64,000 bases of DNA from an uncultured Pelagibacteraceae bacterium. GTDB lineage: Bacteria > Pseudomonadota > Alphaproteobacteria > Pelagibacterales > Pelagibacteraceae. The notes under the pieces are model-generated. The model saw nothing but the letters and a program-made list of their open reading frames with translations. It was not told the DNA's origin and did not search any database. This document shows positions 9,267-18,728 of this stretch, piece by piece. Both the position numbers and the translations under genes were made by a program. The DNA lies in contig CACIFV010000004.1 of assembly GCA_902586025.1 (NCBI GenBank), positions 1 through 64,000 on the forward strand, in the 5' to 3' direction. Every line of letters starts with the position of its first letter. Position 1 is the first letter of the stretch.

Positions 9267-11852
9267 TAAAAGATTTCTCTCAGTTTTGAGTTTATTGTTT
9301 TCTTTGATTAATTGAATAATCATTTCTTTCATTATTCTATTCTCTTCAACTGCTCTACCAGTTATCTCAGCCAATCTTTCATTTTCTTTAGCTAATTGTA
9401 ATTGATCAAATAATTTTTCTAGTTCTGGATCAATAGGTAGACCCTCTATTTTTTTGCTAATATTATTTTGAATTACTTTTGTTAATGAAATACTTACTTG
9501 GCTGTCTTTAAGTCCATTTTGTTCATTAAACTCTAGATTAAAGTTTAGGCCAAAATTATTAGTATTTTTGCTGATATTTAAACCAGCTTTTACTGCTAAA
9601 TCATCATTCATATAATGGGCCATGTCTTTTCTTTCACCGTCTGCAAAAATGTCAATTTTTTCACTCAAAGTTTGATTTAAAGATAGGCCTGTATATGGCT
9701 TAAGAACGAAGCCATTTTCAAAAGATTTTGAATACTCAACATTAAATCCACCTGATAATACTTGATCTACCGCATCATCAACAGAAAGATCTCCATCTGT
9801 AAAAGATGTTAAGTAAGTTGGAAGTCTTCTTAGACCATATTTACCATCCACTTCAATATTTAAACTTTGACTATCATCAATTTCTATTTCTTTAGATGCT
9901 TTGTAATTTACAGCAGCGAACTGACCTAGATTTTCTTTTGAAATAGTTTGTTTTGTTTCAGTTTCAAGGTCTAAATATTTATTTTGAGTTAACCCAAAAA
10001 TTGAAACTACAGAAAATTTAAATTTCTCGTAATCGATTTCCTTTTTTAGACCAATAGCTAAATTTTCACTATCTAAAGCTTCGCCATTATTAAATTTTGC
10101 TTGTTGACTAGAATAACTTAAAAACGGTTTAAAATTGTCATTTTCAATTTTAAAATCTCCAGTAACTCCTGTTGTTTCATTTTTATAAATATTGTCTCTT
10201 TTTTTTACAGAATAATATCCGCTAGATTTTTTTTCTTCTGAAACTGAATTAAAAATATCATTTAAATTAGATAAAAATATTTCCGATCTATATTTTTTAT
10301 TATGGCTATCAATATCTAAATCTTCACCATAAACATATAAAAAACCATTAGTTTCTGAATTATCTGCGTCTGGATCACTATTACTATCTAATATTTCATA
10401 GTTATCGTTTCCACAAAGATTATTTGTGATAACCATATTTGTTTTGTTATGAATCTCTATTTTTTGATCTTTTGAAATACTGCAATCTAATGTCATTGTT
10501 GTCGATGAATCATTTAGATTAATCTCACCAATATATGTGCCTTCATCTTTGGTAACTATATTTATACCCGTGTTTGAAGAATTAAGCATTTTTATAGAGT
10601 CATCAGATCCAGAAATTGTACCATAATTATTTATCGTAATATTAAACATTGGGTTGGCATTTTTTCCGATACCAATTCCATCTGCTAAAGAACCTGATGT
10701 TGCACTAATCGTGCCATAATTGTTTAAAGTATTATTTACTCTGTTGGTTCCATCATTTTCATACACTAGTCCATATCCTGAATTAGAGCTTGCAGAAATG
10801 GTTCCATGATTTGTTATCGTAGAATTATCTACATTTGAAGATTGCATTCCATGATCAACCCCAGATATAGTGCCTGTATTAGTAACAACGGTCCCGTCGG
10901 TTGAACTTATATTTAAACCTGAATTATCAGTAGTGGCAGTTATTGTTCCAGAATTTGTTACACTAATATTATCACCATTTGAAATTACTACAGCGTTATT
11001 TCCAGATGTCATTGTTCCGGTATTATTAAAAGTAACATCCGAGCAAGTTTTACAGTAAAATGCACTCTTACTTGTTGCAGTCATTGTTCCATTATTAGTA
11101 AAATTGATATCTTCAGATTGTTCAGTATTAACTACGTGTCTGTCAGCACTTTCAATTGTTGCTCCTTTATAATTAATGATTTCAAAATCTACTAAATGAA
11201 AACCTTTAATTGGACTATCACCTTCATCTGTTGTTTTAATAATTCCACCGTCATAGTTATAAATTTTAATACCTTTGCTCCTGTGAACACCTGAACTTCC
11301 TGAACCTAACCAAATTGTTTCATGAGTAGAGGTAATGGTTCCATGATTATGTAGTGTTAGACCAACACCATTAGATTGACCAGATAAATCTGAATGGCAA
11401 TTAGTACCATTAAAATGGCAGTTACCAACGTTTTTTCCATAAATTGCGGTATTTCCGTCAGCACTTATTGTTGCCCCTGCATTATTAGTAATTACAACAT
11501 TTTCTGCATAATTTAATATTACACCATATTTATTATCTGAGTTGATTGTTCCGTTATTTGTAATTGTTGTATTTAAAGATGACTCAGCATTTATTGCAAT
11601 TTGTTTACTAGTTCCATCTTCTGTTTCAATTGTTCCATCATTAGTAATTTGAACTCCACTTATATCTTCGAGATCGACTGCCTTATTATCATTGTAAGTA
11701 ATTGAACCAGCAGAAGTAACATTTAAAATATCATCATCTGCACATGCTAATTGATTAGTTGATGCACTAGCAATCGTTGTTAAACAAGGACCGGCATAAC
11801 TCAAAGAACTAAATAAAAAGAATAAGATTATACTTAGTAAAATCTTTTTCAT
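9255..11852 (-). CDS. Autotransporter-like beta-helix surface protein with C-terminal coiled-coil tail
   Basis: 865 residues. Signal peptide ends in LSYA before GPCLTT. Residues about 40-500 contain many N-N/Y-G-T-I repeats expected of a beta-helix passenger. A barrel-like region of alternating amphipathic strands runs from about 545 to 800. Unlike ordinary autotransporters, which end at an aromatic residue of the last strand, this one continues for about 65 residues rich in E/K/L heptads (from LPIDPELEKLF to the end), predicted coiled coil. It follows pilY1 by 13 bases on the same strand and is probably the last gene of the minor-pilin operon. Three or four cysteines cluster near residues 130 and 265. 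Confidence 0.85.
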   Translation of the reverse strand: MKKILLSIILFFLFSSLSYAGPCLTTIASASTNQLACADDDILNVTSAGSITYNDNKAVDLEDISGVQITNDGTIETEDGTSKQIAINAESSLNTTITNNGTINSDNKYGVILNYAENVVITNNAGATISADGNTAIYGKNVGNCHFNGTNCHSDLSGQSNGVGLTLHNHGTITSTHETIWLGSGSSGVHRSKGIKIYNYDGGIIKTTDEGDSPIKGFHLVDFEIINYKGATIESADRHVVNTEQSEDINFTNNGTMTATSKSAFYCKTCSDVTFNNTGTMTSGNNAVVISNGDNISVTNSGTITATTDNSGLNISSTDGTVVTNTGTISGVDHGMQSSNVDNSTITNHGTISASSNSGYGLVYENDGTNRVNNTLNNYGTISATSGSLADGIGIGKNANPMFNITINNYGTISGSDDSIKMLNSSNTGINIVTKDEGTYIGEINLNDSSTTMTLDCSISKDQKIEIHNKTNMVITNNLCGNDNYEILDSNSDPDADNSETNGFLYVYGEDLDIDSHNKKYRSEIFLSNLNDIFNSVSEEKKSSGYYSVKKRDNIYKNETTGVTGDFKIENDNFKPFLSYSSQQAKFNNGEALDSENLAIGLKKEIDYEKFKFSVVSIFGLTQNKYLDLETETKQTISKENLGQFAAVNYKASKEIEIDDSQSLNIEVDGKYGLRRLPTYLTSFTDGDLSVDDAVDQVLSGGFNVEYSKSFENGFVLKPYTGLSLNQTLSEKIDIFADGERKDMAHYMNDDLAVKAGLNISKNTNNFGLNFNLEFNEQNGLKDSQVSISLTKVIQNNISKKIEGLPIDPELEKLFDQLQLAKENERLAEITGRAVEENRIMKEMIIQLIKENNKLKTERNLLLKN

Positions 11853-11865
11853 AAATTTTTATTGA

Positions 11866-14800
11866 TTAATAGTTATGTCTCCAAGAACTTCTATATATTC
11901 CAGTTTGACCTTGTCCTGCTTGAAGAGTTACTAAATCTTTTTTGTTACCTGTAGATTGTCCAGCAATGTTTGCAAATAATTTATCGGCAAATACTACAAT
12001 TTTAGATAAAACACCTTGTCCAACATAAGCACATTTATTTGATTTACCCATAGTTTGATTTAATTGAGAAGAAGTATTAGTTCCACACTCATCATCAACG
12101 CCACAAATATATGCATTACCCAAGCTACATTTGTTAACTGATTTTGTTGGCTCATAAACTGGGAAGTAAGCGGTTCCTTTATATACAGTTGGCTCTGCTG
12201 TTATTTTTGCATAATCTTTAAGAACAATGTACCAACCTTTATCTGCATTTTGAGGACATTTAAATCCAGTAGTATCATTTGTTGTATCTTTACACTTAGT
12301 GATATCATCAGCTTTTGTTGGTTTAGCGATATCTCTATAGAAAGGATAGTCTTTATCTTTAATTCCCAAAAGATAATTTGATACTCCAGATGTTGTATCA
12401 TTAATCCTTTCATAGTCTCCTGTTCCTGCAAACAACCATAATTCATTTGTTGTACCACCTATTGTAGCATCCATGGAATGGTACATGTATCTTCCATTAG
12501 TTTTAGTTGAACCAGCGGTAAATAAAGTCGTACTATCAAAAATTTTAACTGCATTCCCATTACCATCATCTGATAAGTTTGATAAATTAAATTTAGTCAT
12601 TTTACCTTCAAGGTCACTTAAATATAATAAACCTCCAGTAAATGTAATTCCAGTTGCAGTATCTGGTGTAATTAAAACAGGAGATCCTGGTGTTGAATTA
12701 ACGATATCACTTGATGCTAAATCTTCTATTTCAATTACTTTGTAAAGACTTCCGGGATTAGTATCATCTTCTAAATTGATTATTGTTAAGTTTGAACCAA
12801 CACCTTCAAATTGTGTTCCATATCCTCCACCCATTGCCGCAACATAAACATCATCTTCTATGTTTGTATCACCAGCACCGTTATTTGGAATTCTAAATAT
12901 TCTTGGGTCAGACCATGTTTCTCCTAACAAACTGTAGTCGTACATATCATGTGGAGCTTGAACGCCAGTTGCTTTAGCTCCTGATTTAATAGTAAATCCT
13001 ACTTCTGATGAGTCTATATCCGGATGAGCTGAATATTTTATAGCTTGTGCAAAGTTTATAATAGTATCACCAGCAGAATCAGTGCTTACTGTAAAATTAG
13101 TATAATTCTTACCATTTTTAATAATGGTTATATCGTTCTTAGATATTCCTTGGACTGGAAAAGTCCAAGATTTTCCTTCATAACAATAATTATCCTCATT
13201 ATTTGCACATTTTTTCTTGCTAGCATCAACTCCAGAACCATTAAAGTCATCATTATAATTATCCGCAACTTTTATTGATTGTCCCATTGCAGCTAGAGAA
13301 TAAGATCTAGAAATATAATCAAATGTTGAGACAACTTGATTATGATCCATTCTGTAAATTCTATTATTAATAATATCATTATATATAGAGTACAGGTGCA
13401 GAGGCTTTAGAGGTTTGGTTACATCAAGTACACTAAATCCAGCACCACCCCTTCCATAAGGAACAAATAAAATAGTGTGCCATTTCTTTGCAGTATCGAG
13501 TGGGCTCTTAAAATACATGTCATGCACTACAATTGATCCATCGACACCAAATATTGCATTAGTTCCACCTGCTCCTGCAATATTTAAACTTTTATTCATA
13601 ACATTTGGTAAGTTAGGAGCTAATAATGGTGGCACAAATCCCCATTCTTCTTTACCAGTTTTAGCATCAAATGCATGGAGTACTCCACTGTTCGATCCAG
13701 CATATATAATTTCTTTTCTATTAAATTGTGAAGCTGCCCAAGCATCATAACCTTTTAATTTTCTGAAGTATGCTTCTTGGTTTGTTGAAACAAATGCAGT
13801 TTCTGCAGATGGTGCTCCAACTACAACCAATTGAGAGTGATATATGTCTCCCAAAGGATTTTTTCTTGTTTCCGTTAAATTACAATCTCCATCGTAATCA
13901 AAGTAATCTTTTCCTCTTATGAAATTTACTAAACCTTTTAGATCATCAGTGGTTCCATCAATTACTCCAGGTGAATTAGCACATCTTCTGTTGTTAGTAG
14001 ATCCATCAGCGTTGTTACTATCTCTATGATAATCTAAAATATCATTTGCATAAATTGCAATTAAATTTCCAATTGCAGTTGCGTTAGAGTCTCTAAAATT
14101 ATTGTAATCTGCTTTGTAATCTGTAGTTGGAATTACACTCCATATTTTTCGTTTATCTGGCGCTGGCATTTGATCAACTGCCGACCAATTCCCTTTATCT
14201 TTTGTATCAAGTGAACCATCTGGGTTTATTTTTGTTCTAGTAATAGTTCCAGCCCATTCTTTGTTTTGTCTATAATCAAATTGTGCTTGGTACATAGATC
14301 CACCTTGCTCAATTGTGGCTGTAATTGCAGGTGCTGTAAATGAAAGTTTTGATGCAATGATTTGTGAAATAGCAGCTTTTAATTGGACTTTTAAAGACTC
14401 TGCAGTTGTAGCAACAATAGCTTTATTTGTGCCACCAGCATTTGCCAATTGATTAAAATTTCTAAGTCCACTGTTACTTATTCCTGTTCCAAAAGCTACA
14501 GTGAAAGTTTTAATTTTATGCTGTTGATATAAATTTCTGGCTTTAGACATTGCTCTACTATGATTGTACCAATCTCCATCTCCGATCACTAATACATAGC
14601 TATTCTGACAAGGGGAATTTTTATCAACAGGAGTGTAAGTATTATGTAAATAATATTGTTGTGCGATCTTCATAAATGCATCAGCATCAGTCCCACCTCC
14701 AGGATTTACAGAATTAATCATTTTAGCAATTGCAGCTGCTCCGCCTTTATATATTGGAACTTTCAAGCAATTATAATTGTTACATGGAGAAGCATTTCCA

Positions 14801-15993
14801 GTTCCTGTCTTTATATTTCCTCCACTCCACCGAGAAAAACCAGCAGTTCCATGTGCCCAATAAGCAAATCCATAGTCTACTCCAGATGTTAAAGAAGCAT
14901 CAGTTACCAACGATTTTATAGCAGCATGTGCTGCCTGCATCCTAGTTGTTGGAGCCCCTCCAAAATTTTGTATCCATGTTCCATTTGAATCGAAAACTTG
15001 AACTGAACCTTTGTTTAAGTCTGCCGCTAGCAATCTATTATTTCCATCATCCCATCCCAATCCCCAAGGATAGTAAAAATAAGTTGCAGATGCAGAGCTG
15101 TTTGCTCTACTTCTACTGCCAAATCTAGTTGTTGAACTTATAGACGTAAGATTACTATTCATCGTCAATTTTTCCATTCGGCTGTTGTTCCAAGAAAGTG
15201 TCCATAATTCTTGGTTATTATTAGGATTGAACTGAAGACCAGTGTAATATCCAGAATTATAACGCATACTTGATATTCCACTTGTATTTGGACATCTATG
15301 ATTGTTTGAACTTAATTGAAACGTATATAAATAATTGTTTCTCGAGTAGACTATTTTATTGCCAGAAATTGCAGCACCAAATGAATAAGCCATATTGATG
15401 TTTGTACTACAATTATAAATCGTTCCAGTCGAAAGATTGATTGTCTTATATCCCCAAGAACCACCTACATATAAGTAACCTGTACTTTTATCTATTGTCA
15501 TGTTGTATGGATAAATACCAAGGGAGTATTTCTTCAAACATCTACCATCACTTGCTCTTATTGCTACGATTGCTCTTTCATAATATGCAGTTGTGTAATA
15601 GACGTCGTTATAAGTTTCTCCACTATATGAGTAAGATGTTCTGCAATTTGAATTTCCTTCATATCTTCTATTCCCTTTTCCAGAAACACCTTTGTTTCCA
15701 AATCCTGTATCAAGTGTTTTAGAACCATAAAGAAATTTTTTTACACCATCTCTGTTATATTGTGATACCAGAACATCACCATTACTGTCAGCATCAGTAT
15801 CGTATGGATAACGCATACTTGCAGTACCACCACTCATTCTCCATCCCATACTTCCAGATTTATCCAACATAATTAAAACGTTGGCAGGCACATCACCAAT
15901 ACCAGATCCTGGTGGAAGTGCTTTTGTAAAAGCTTGATTAGATAACGCAAATAAAAATAAAATAATTGAATAAATTAAATTTTTAATTTTCAT
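11866..15993 (-). CDS. pilY1: PilY1-like type IV pilus tip/adhesin protein with VWA and beta-propeller domains
   Basis: 1375 residues with a signal peptide. A VWA domain begins at residue 38 with MIDAS motif D44-x-S46-x-S48, but about 290 residues of propeller-like sequence (about 55-345, with repeats such as STGYLYVGGSWGY and DDGNNRLLAADLN) are inserted before helix 1 (RMQAAHAAIKSLV, about 348). The MIDAS threonine (GGGTDADAF) and aspartate (VLVIGDGDW) follow. Residues about 700-1300 are the PilY1 C-terminal beta-propeller (GSNSGVLHAFDAKTGKEEWG; FVPYGRGGAGFSVLDVTKP). PilY1 promotes pilus extrusion and surface sensing. It overlaps the upstream secreted-protein gene by 4 bases, in the minor-pilin operon. 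Confidence 0.93.
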   Translation of the reverse strand: MKIKNLIYSIILFLFALSNQAFTKALPPGSGIGDVPANVLIMLDKSGSMGWRMSGGTASMRYPYDTDADSNGDVLVSQYNRDGVKKFLYGSKTLDTGFGNKGVSGKGNRRYEGNSNCRTSYSYSGETYNDVYYTTAYYERAIVAIRASDGRCLKKYSLGIYPYNMTIDKSTGYLYVGGSWGYKTINLSTGTIYNCSTNINMAYSFGAAISGNKIVYSRNNYLYTFQLSSNNHRCPNTSGISSMRYNSGYYTGLQFNPNNNQELWTLSWNNSRMEKLTMNSNLTSISSTTRFGSRSRANSSASATYFYYPWGLGWDDGNNRLLAADLNKGSVQVFDSNGTWIQNFGGAPTTRMQAAHAAIKSLVTDASLTSGVDYGFAYWAHGTAGFSRWSGGNIKTGTGNASPCNNYNCLKVPIYKGGAAAIAKMINSVNPGGGTDADAFMKIAQQYYLHNTYTPVDKNSPCQNSYVLVIGDGDWYNHSRAMSKARNLYQQHKIKTFTVAFGTGISNSGLRNFNQLANAGGTNKAIVATTAESLKVQLKAAISQIIASKLSFTAPAITATIEQGGSMYQAQFDYRQNKEWAGTITRTKINPDGSLDTKDKGNWSAVDQMPAPDKRKIWSVIPTTDYKADYNNFRDSNATAIGNLIAIYANDILDYHRDSNNADGSTNNRRCANSPGVIDGTTDDLKGLVNFIRGKDYFDYDGDCNLTETRKNPLGDIYHSQLVVVGAPSAETAFVSTNQEAYFRKLKGYDAWAASQFNRKEIIYAGSNSGVLHAFDAKTGKEEWGFVPPLLAPNLPNVMNKSLNIAGAGGTNAIFGVDGSIVVHDMYFKSPLDTAKKWHTILFVPYGRGGAGFSVLDVTKPLKPLHLYSIYNDIINNRIYRMDHNQVVSTFDYISRSYSLAAMGQSIKVADNYNDDFNGSGVDASKKKCANNEDNYCYEGKSWTFPVQGISKNDITIIKNGKNYTNFTVSTDSAGDTIINFAQAIKYSAHPDIDSSEVGFTIKSGAKATGVQAPHDMYDYSLLGETWSDPRIFRIPNNGAGDTNIEDDVYVAAMGGGYGTQFEGVGSNLTIINLEDDTNPGSLYKVIEIEDLASSDIVNSTPGSPVLITPDTATGITFTGGLLYLSDLEGKMTKFNLSNLSDDGNGNAVKIFDSTTLFTAGSTKTNGRYMYHSMDATIGGTTNELWLFAGTGDYERINDTTSGVSNYLLGIKDKDYPFYRDIAKPTKADDITKCKDTTNDTTGFKCPQNADKGWYIVLKDYAKITAEPTVYKGTAYFPVYEPTKSVNKCSLGNAYICGVDDECGTNTSSQLNQTMGKSNKCAYVGQGVLSKIVVFADKLFANIAGQSTGNKKDLVTLQAGQGQTGIYRSSWRHNY

Positions 15994-16529
15994 TGACTAT
16001 CCTTCATTATTTGCATTTCCATGTCCTGCATATATTTCATCAATTTTTCATCTAATTTAGGAGTTGAGATATATATTTGTTCATCAATAACTCCTTGGTC
16101 ATTAGGAATACGTTGATAAACTATAAATTTATTTGATTTGTCTACTATCTCATAACCAGTAAATGATTTGGGATTTTGTGTCGTATCAAATTGACCATAA
16201 TTTTTCTTCATATAATTCATCAAAGTGAGTTTTTCAGAAACAGAGTTTGTATCATCATTTAGAGCAATTAAATTAATTGCGATTAATTCGTCGTTTAAAA
16301 ATTTGTATTCGACAGCTATATCTTTTAAATTTTGTTCTGGACAAATGTCTTCAGCTAATATTCCATAAAAATCTAAATTTCCATATTCTCCAGGCAATGG
16401 TGCACCAACAATTTCCTTTGATTCAAACTCTGCTCTTTTAATTCCAAGCTCAGCTTTAAAGTTACACGCAGAATAAGAATAAGTAATAGATAAAGTTAAA
16501 ATTAATATTATTTTAGTTATTAATTTCAT
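15990..16529 (-). CDS. Small secreted protein of the minor-pilin operon, function unknown
   Basis: 179 residues. A clear signal peptide (KLITKIILILTLSITYSYSA) precedes a mature part of about 158 residues with two cysteines (one right after the cleavage site, one in EDICPEQN) that could form a disulfide. No membrane segment or known domain is recognised. It lies between pilX and pilY1, overlapping pilY1 by 4 bases (ATGA), so the two are translationally coupled. Position suggests a periplasmic partner of PilY1 or of the minor pilins (inference). PilE might be expected here in gamma-proteobacterial operons, but this protein has no prepilin leader. Confidence 0.8.
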   Translation of the reverse strand: MKLITKIILILTLSITYSYSACNFKAELGIKRAEFESKEIVGAPLPGEYGNLDFYGILAEDICPEQNLKDIAVEYKFLNDELIAINLIALNDDTNSVSEKLTLMNYMKKNYGQFDTTQNPKSFTGYEIVDKSNKFIVYQRIPNDQGVIDEQIYISTPKLDEKLMKYMQDMEMQIMKDSQ

Positions 16530-16588
16530 AAATTAATTATACCTTATTTTTAAAAATAGTTTCTCTTCAAGAACCAATTTAGACATAT

Positions 16589-17272
16589 TTATTTTGGAAG
16601 CACAACAACACTTTCAAGCGCAACTACCATTGGATCTTTCTCTTTTTTAATGCCACACCCATAAACTCTATAAGCCATACCGTCATTTCCTGTGTTATTT
16701 GCTCCTTTTTTAACACTAGAACCCGAACCTCTATAAGGAGCTGATCCAATTCTAGTTACAAAAAATTGATAATAATATTTTAATAATTTTTGGGCCTCTT
16801 CTTTTTCAACTGTGCCTCCTTTTGATGAAAAACTATCTCTTATTATTACCCCAAAGTTCCAGCTTTCTGCTGTCACAACTTTAAGATTATCTTTATCTAT
16901 CTCAGAAAATGAATTGTAACAGATAGTACTTGGACTTAAATAATCATCTCTTCCAATCGACCTTGAGTTATAATTTTTTTGAGTCATATTTCCAGTGTAC
17001 TTAGATGTTTGATTTGCTGGCAAATTTCTTTTTGCTGTATCTCTTTTATGACTAGAAGTATTCCAAGGTCCAAGGAACTGATTAAGTATATAACGCTCAC
17101 CTTCTATTAAAGCAGTTTCAGCAACATAAAAAGTTTGTTGGTAATCTTCACTTCTATTATTACTTTGATGATCACCTGCTGAGATAACTATTAATGCACC
17201 ACCCATCAAAGACATAACCAGCATTAATACTAACGATAAAACTAATGCAAAACCTTTTTCATTTTTTCTCAT
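16589..17272 (-). CDS. pilX: PilX-like minor pilin
   Basis: 227 residues. The prepilin leader MRKNEKG precedes FALVLSLVLMLVMSLMGG; the residue at mature position 5 is Leu rather than Glu, which is usual in PilX/GspK-type pilins that sit at the pilus tip. The following helix (DHQSNNRSEDYQQTFYVAETALIEGERY) matches the PilX N-terminal family, where A-E-T/S-A-L is a hallmark. The globular part has several Ser, Gly and basic residues and two cysteines (STICYN, VYGCG). It starts exactly where the pilW frame ends (one-base overlap). Confidence 0.87.
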   Translation of the reverse strand: MRKNEKGFALVLSLVLMLVMSLMGGALIVISAGDHQSNNRSEDYQQTFYVAETALIEGERYILNQFLGPWNTSSHKRDTAKRNLPANQTSKYTGNMTQKNYNSRSIGRDDYLSPSTICYNSFSEIDKDNLKVVTAESWNFGVIIRDSFSSKGGTVEKEEAQKLLKYYYQFFVTRIGSAPYRGSGSSVKKGANNTGNDGMAYRVYGCGIKKEKDPMVVALESVVVLPK

Positions 17273-18111
17273 TATTGTATACCTAAATTTCTAGCATGAG
17301 CTGTTACAACAATACTTTCTCTCAAGTATCTATCTGTCTTAACTTTTTTTCTAGTTGGATCATTTAATGTTTCTTGAAATCTTGCTTTAATATTTCTAAA
17401 AAAGTTTTTTGTTGATCTAACAGTTAAGGCGATATCAATTGTTTTAATTTTATATAATTTACTTTTTGTTGCATTCGTTGGTGTTGGAGGAGGATTTATT
17501 ATTTTTCCTTCCTCATCGATAGGTATGAATACTAAGTCTTCAATATAATCTGCGATGAGTTGTTTCTTATATGTTGCATCAACTCCGTCTGTTTCAGGAT
17601 TTTTCCAGTTATTAGCAGTCTTGTCCCAAATAACTTTAGTTTTATAAATTGCAAAAGCATCTATTGGAGGTTTTTTACCACCAGGTAAAGGTTTGGCATT
17701 TTTATTAGGCAATTTTGATTTTTCGCAATGATATGTAATTTTATATCTTTGATAAACATATTTTGGAGTTTTGTTTTTATTATAATCAACATCGCCATAC
17801 ACAATATCAATTTTATCACAGTCATTATTAAAATTTGATGACTTTGTTATTATTATGGGAGCATGTTGATTATTTGTTTTAACATTATCACCATAATATT
17901 TGTAACCTGCATTTCTAATATCCCTCATCATCATTCCAATAACATCTCTTCCTTGACTTGATATTTTTGCTCTATCTGTTACTTGAGAGTAAGAATTATT
18001 TACAACGTTGTACGAAGTAAACATTGCTGCCATCATTACTACAGAAATTACAATACCAATTAAAATTTCAATTAAGGTAACACCAGAAATTTTACTTAAT
18101 TTTTTTCTCAT
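17272..18111 (-). CDS. pilW: PilW-like minor pilin
   Basis: 279 residues. A short basic leader (MRKKLSKISG) precedes VTLIEILIGIVIS with Glu5, followed by the long N-terminal helix. PilW proteins are the largest minor pilins, and the S-Q-G-R-D-x-x-G-M-M-M-R-D-I-R-N-A-G-Y segment at about 48-66 is typical of PilW. Three cysteines or fewer are seen in the globular part (NDCDK, YHCEK). It overlaps pilV and pilX by one base each, so the minor pilins form a tightly coupled set. Inferred role: priming of pilus assembly and presentation of PilY1. Confidence 0.88.
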   Translation of the reverse strand: MRKKLSKISGVTLIEILIGIVISVVMMAAMFTSYNVVNNSYSQVTDRAKISSQGRDVIGMMMRDIRNAGYKYYGDNVKTNNQHAPIIITKSSNFNNDCDKIDIVYGDVDYNKNKTPKYVYQRYKITYHCEKSKLPNKNAKPLPGGKKPPIDAFAIYKTKVIWDKTANNWKNPETDGVDATYKKQLIADYIEDLVFIPIDEEGKIINPPPTPTNATKSKLYKIKTIDIALTVRSTKNFFRNIKARFQETLNDPTRKKVKTDRYLRESIVVTAHARNLGIQ

Positions 18112-18728
18112 TATTTAATTTGGAAATATAAATATTTTTTCTTTGGCTTTGCATTTCCAGATGCATCAATACGCCCAGTACTTACATTAACTTCCATTCT
18201 ACCAAGTACCCACTGATCATATATACCTGTACCGTTATAGTTTTTATTATTATTATAAGTGCAACTGTTGCCTGCCGCCGCATTGTTGCAGATATCATAA
18301 ACTTTCAGTGCTTTTCTATTCTGAGTCCCTTTACATTTTAGTCTTCTCTTTGAAAATCTATTATCCCATTTGTATTTTTTAGCATCTAAAGTATTTGTGA
18401 AGGTTTTAGAGGATGATGATCCAGTATTACAACTTGCAGAATTCCAGGATGCTTTACCTTTTTTTTCTTCAGACACTAAATAATCAACAAAAGATACTTT
18501 GCTTGTAGGAGAAGTTGAGTTTTTTTCTGAAATAAGGTCTTCAGCAACCATTGATATAAGCAAATTTGACTTTGTTCTTTCTCCTGATACGTCAATAGAT
18601 CGTACAGAATATTGAACCATCTGAAAAATAGCAACAAAACCAATACCGATTATAACTGTTGATACTAGAGCTTCTATAAGAGTTATTCCTTTCTGATTTT
18701 TAAAAAATTTACATCCTAGTCCAACCAT
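18111..18728 (-). CDS. pilV: PilV-like minor pilin
   Basis: 205 residues. The leader MVGLGCKFFKNQKG precedes ITLIEALVSTVIIGIGFVAI, a canonical PilV/GspI start with Glu5 and the A-L-V-S-x-V-I-I-G-I-G pattern. The ATG at 18728 lies inside the end of the fimT gene, a 20-base overlap. The globular part is Lys/Asn/Ser-rich with four cysteines in the middle (SCNTG, KCKG, ICNN, SCTY), probably disulfide-bonded in the periplasm. Gene order fimT-pilV-pilW-pilX-pilY1 matches the Pseudomonas minor-pilin operon and supports the name. Confidence 0.87.
   Translation of the reverse strand: MVGLGCKFFKNQKGITLIEALVSTVIIGIGFVAIFQMVQYSVRSIDVSGERTKSNLLISMVAEDLISEKNSTSPTSKVSFVDYLVSEEKKGKASWNSASCNTGSSSSKTFTNTLDAKKYKWDNRFSKRRLKCKGTQNRKALKVYDICNNAAAGNSCTYNNNKNYNGTGIYDQWVLGRMEVNVSTGRIDASGNAKPKKKYLYFQIK

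Noticed and set aside
10500-11650. Possible repeat array or CRISPR in the second adhesin
   Set aside because: Same explanation; protein-level beta-helix repeats with unequal spacing and no constant spacers.
12201-15722. Several open frames antisense or alternate to pilY1
   Set aside because: They follow the AT-rich codon pattern of pilY1 in shifted frames and lack ribosome sites or recognisable domains.
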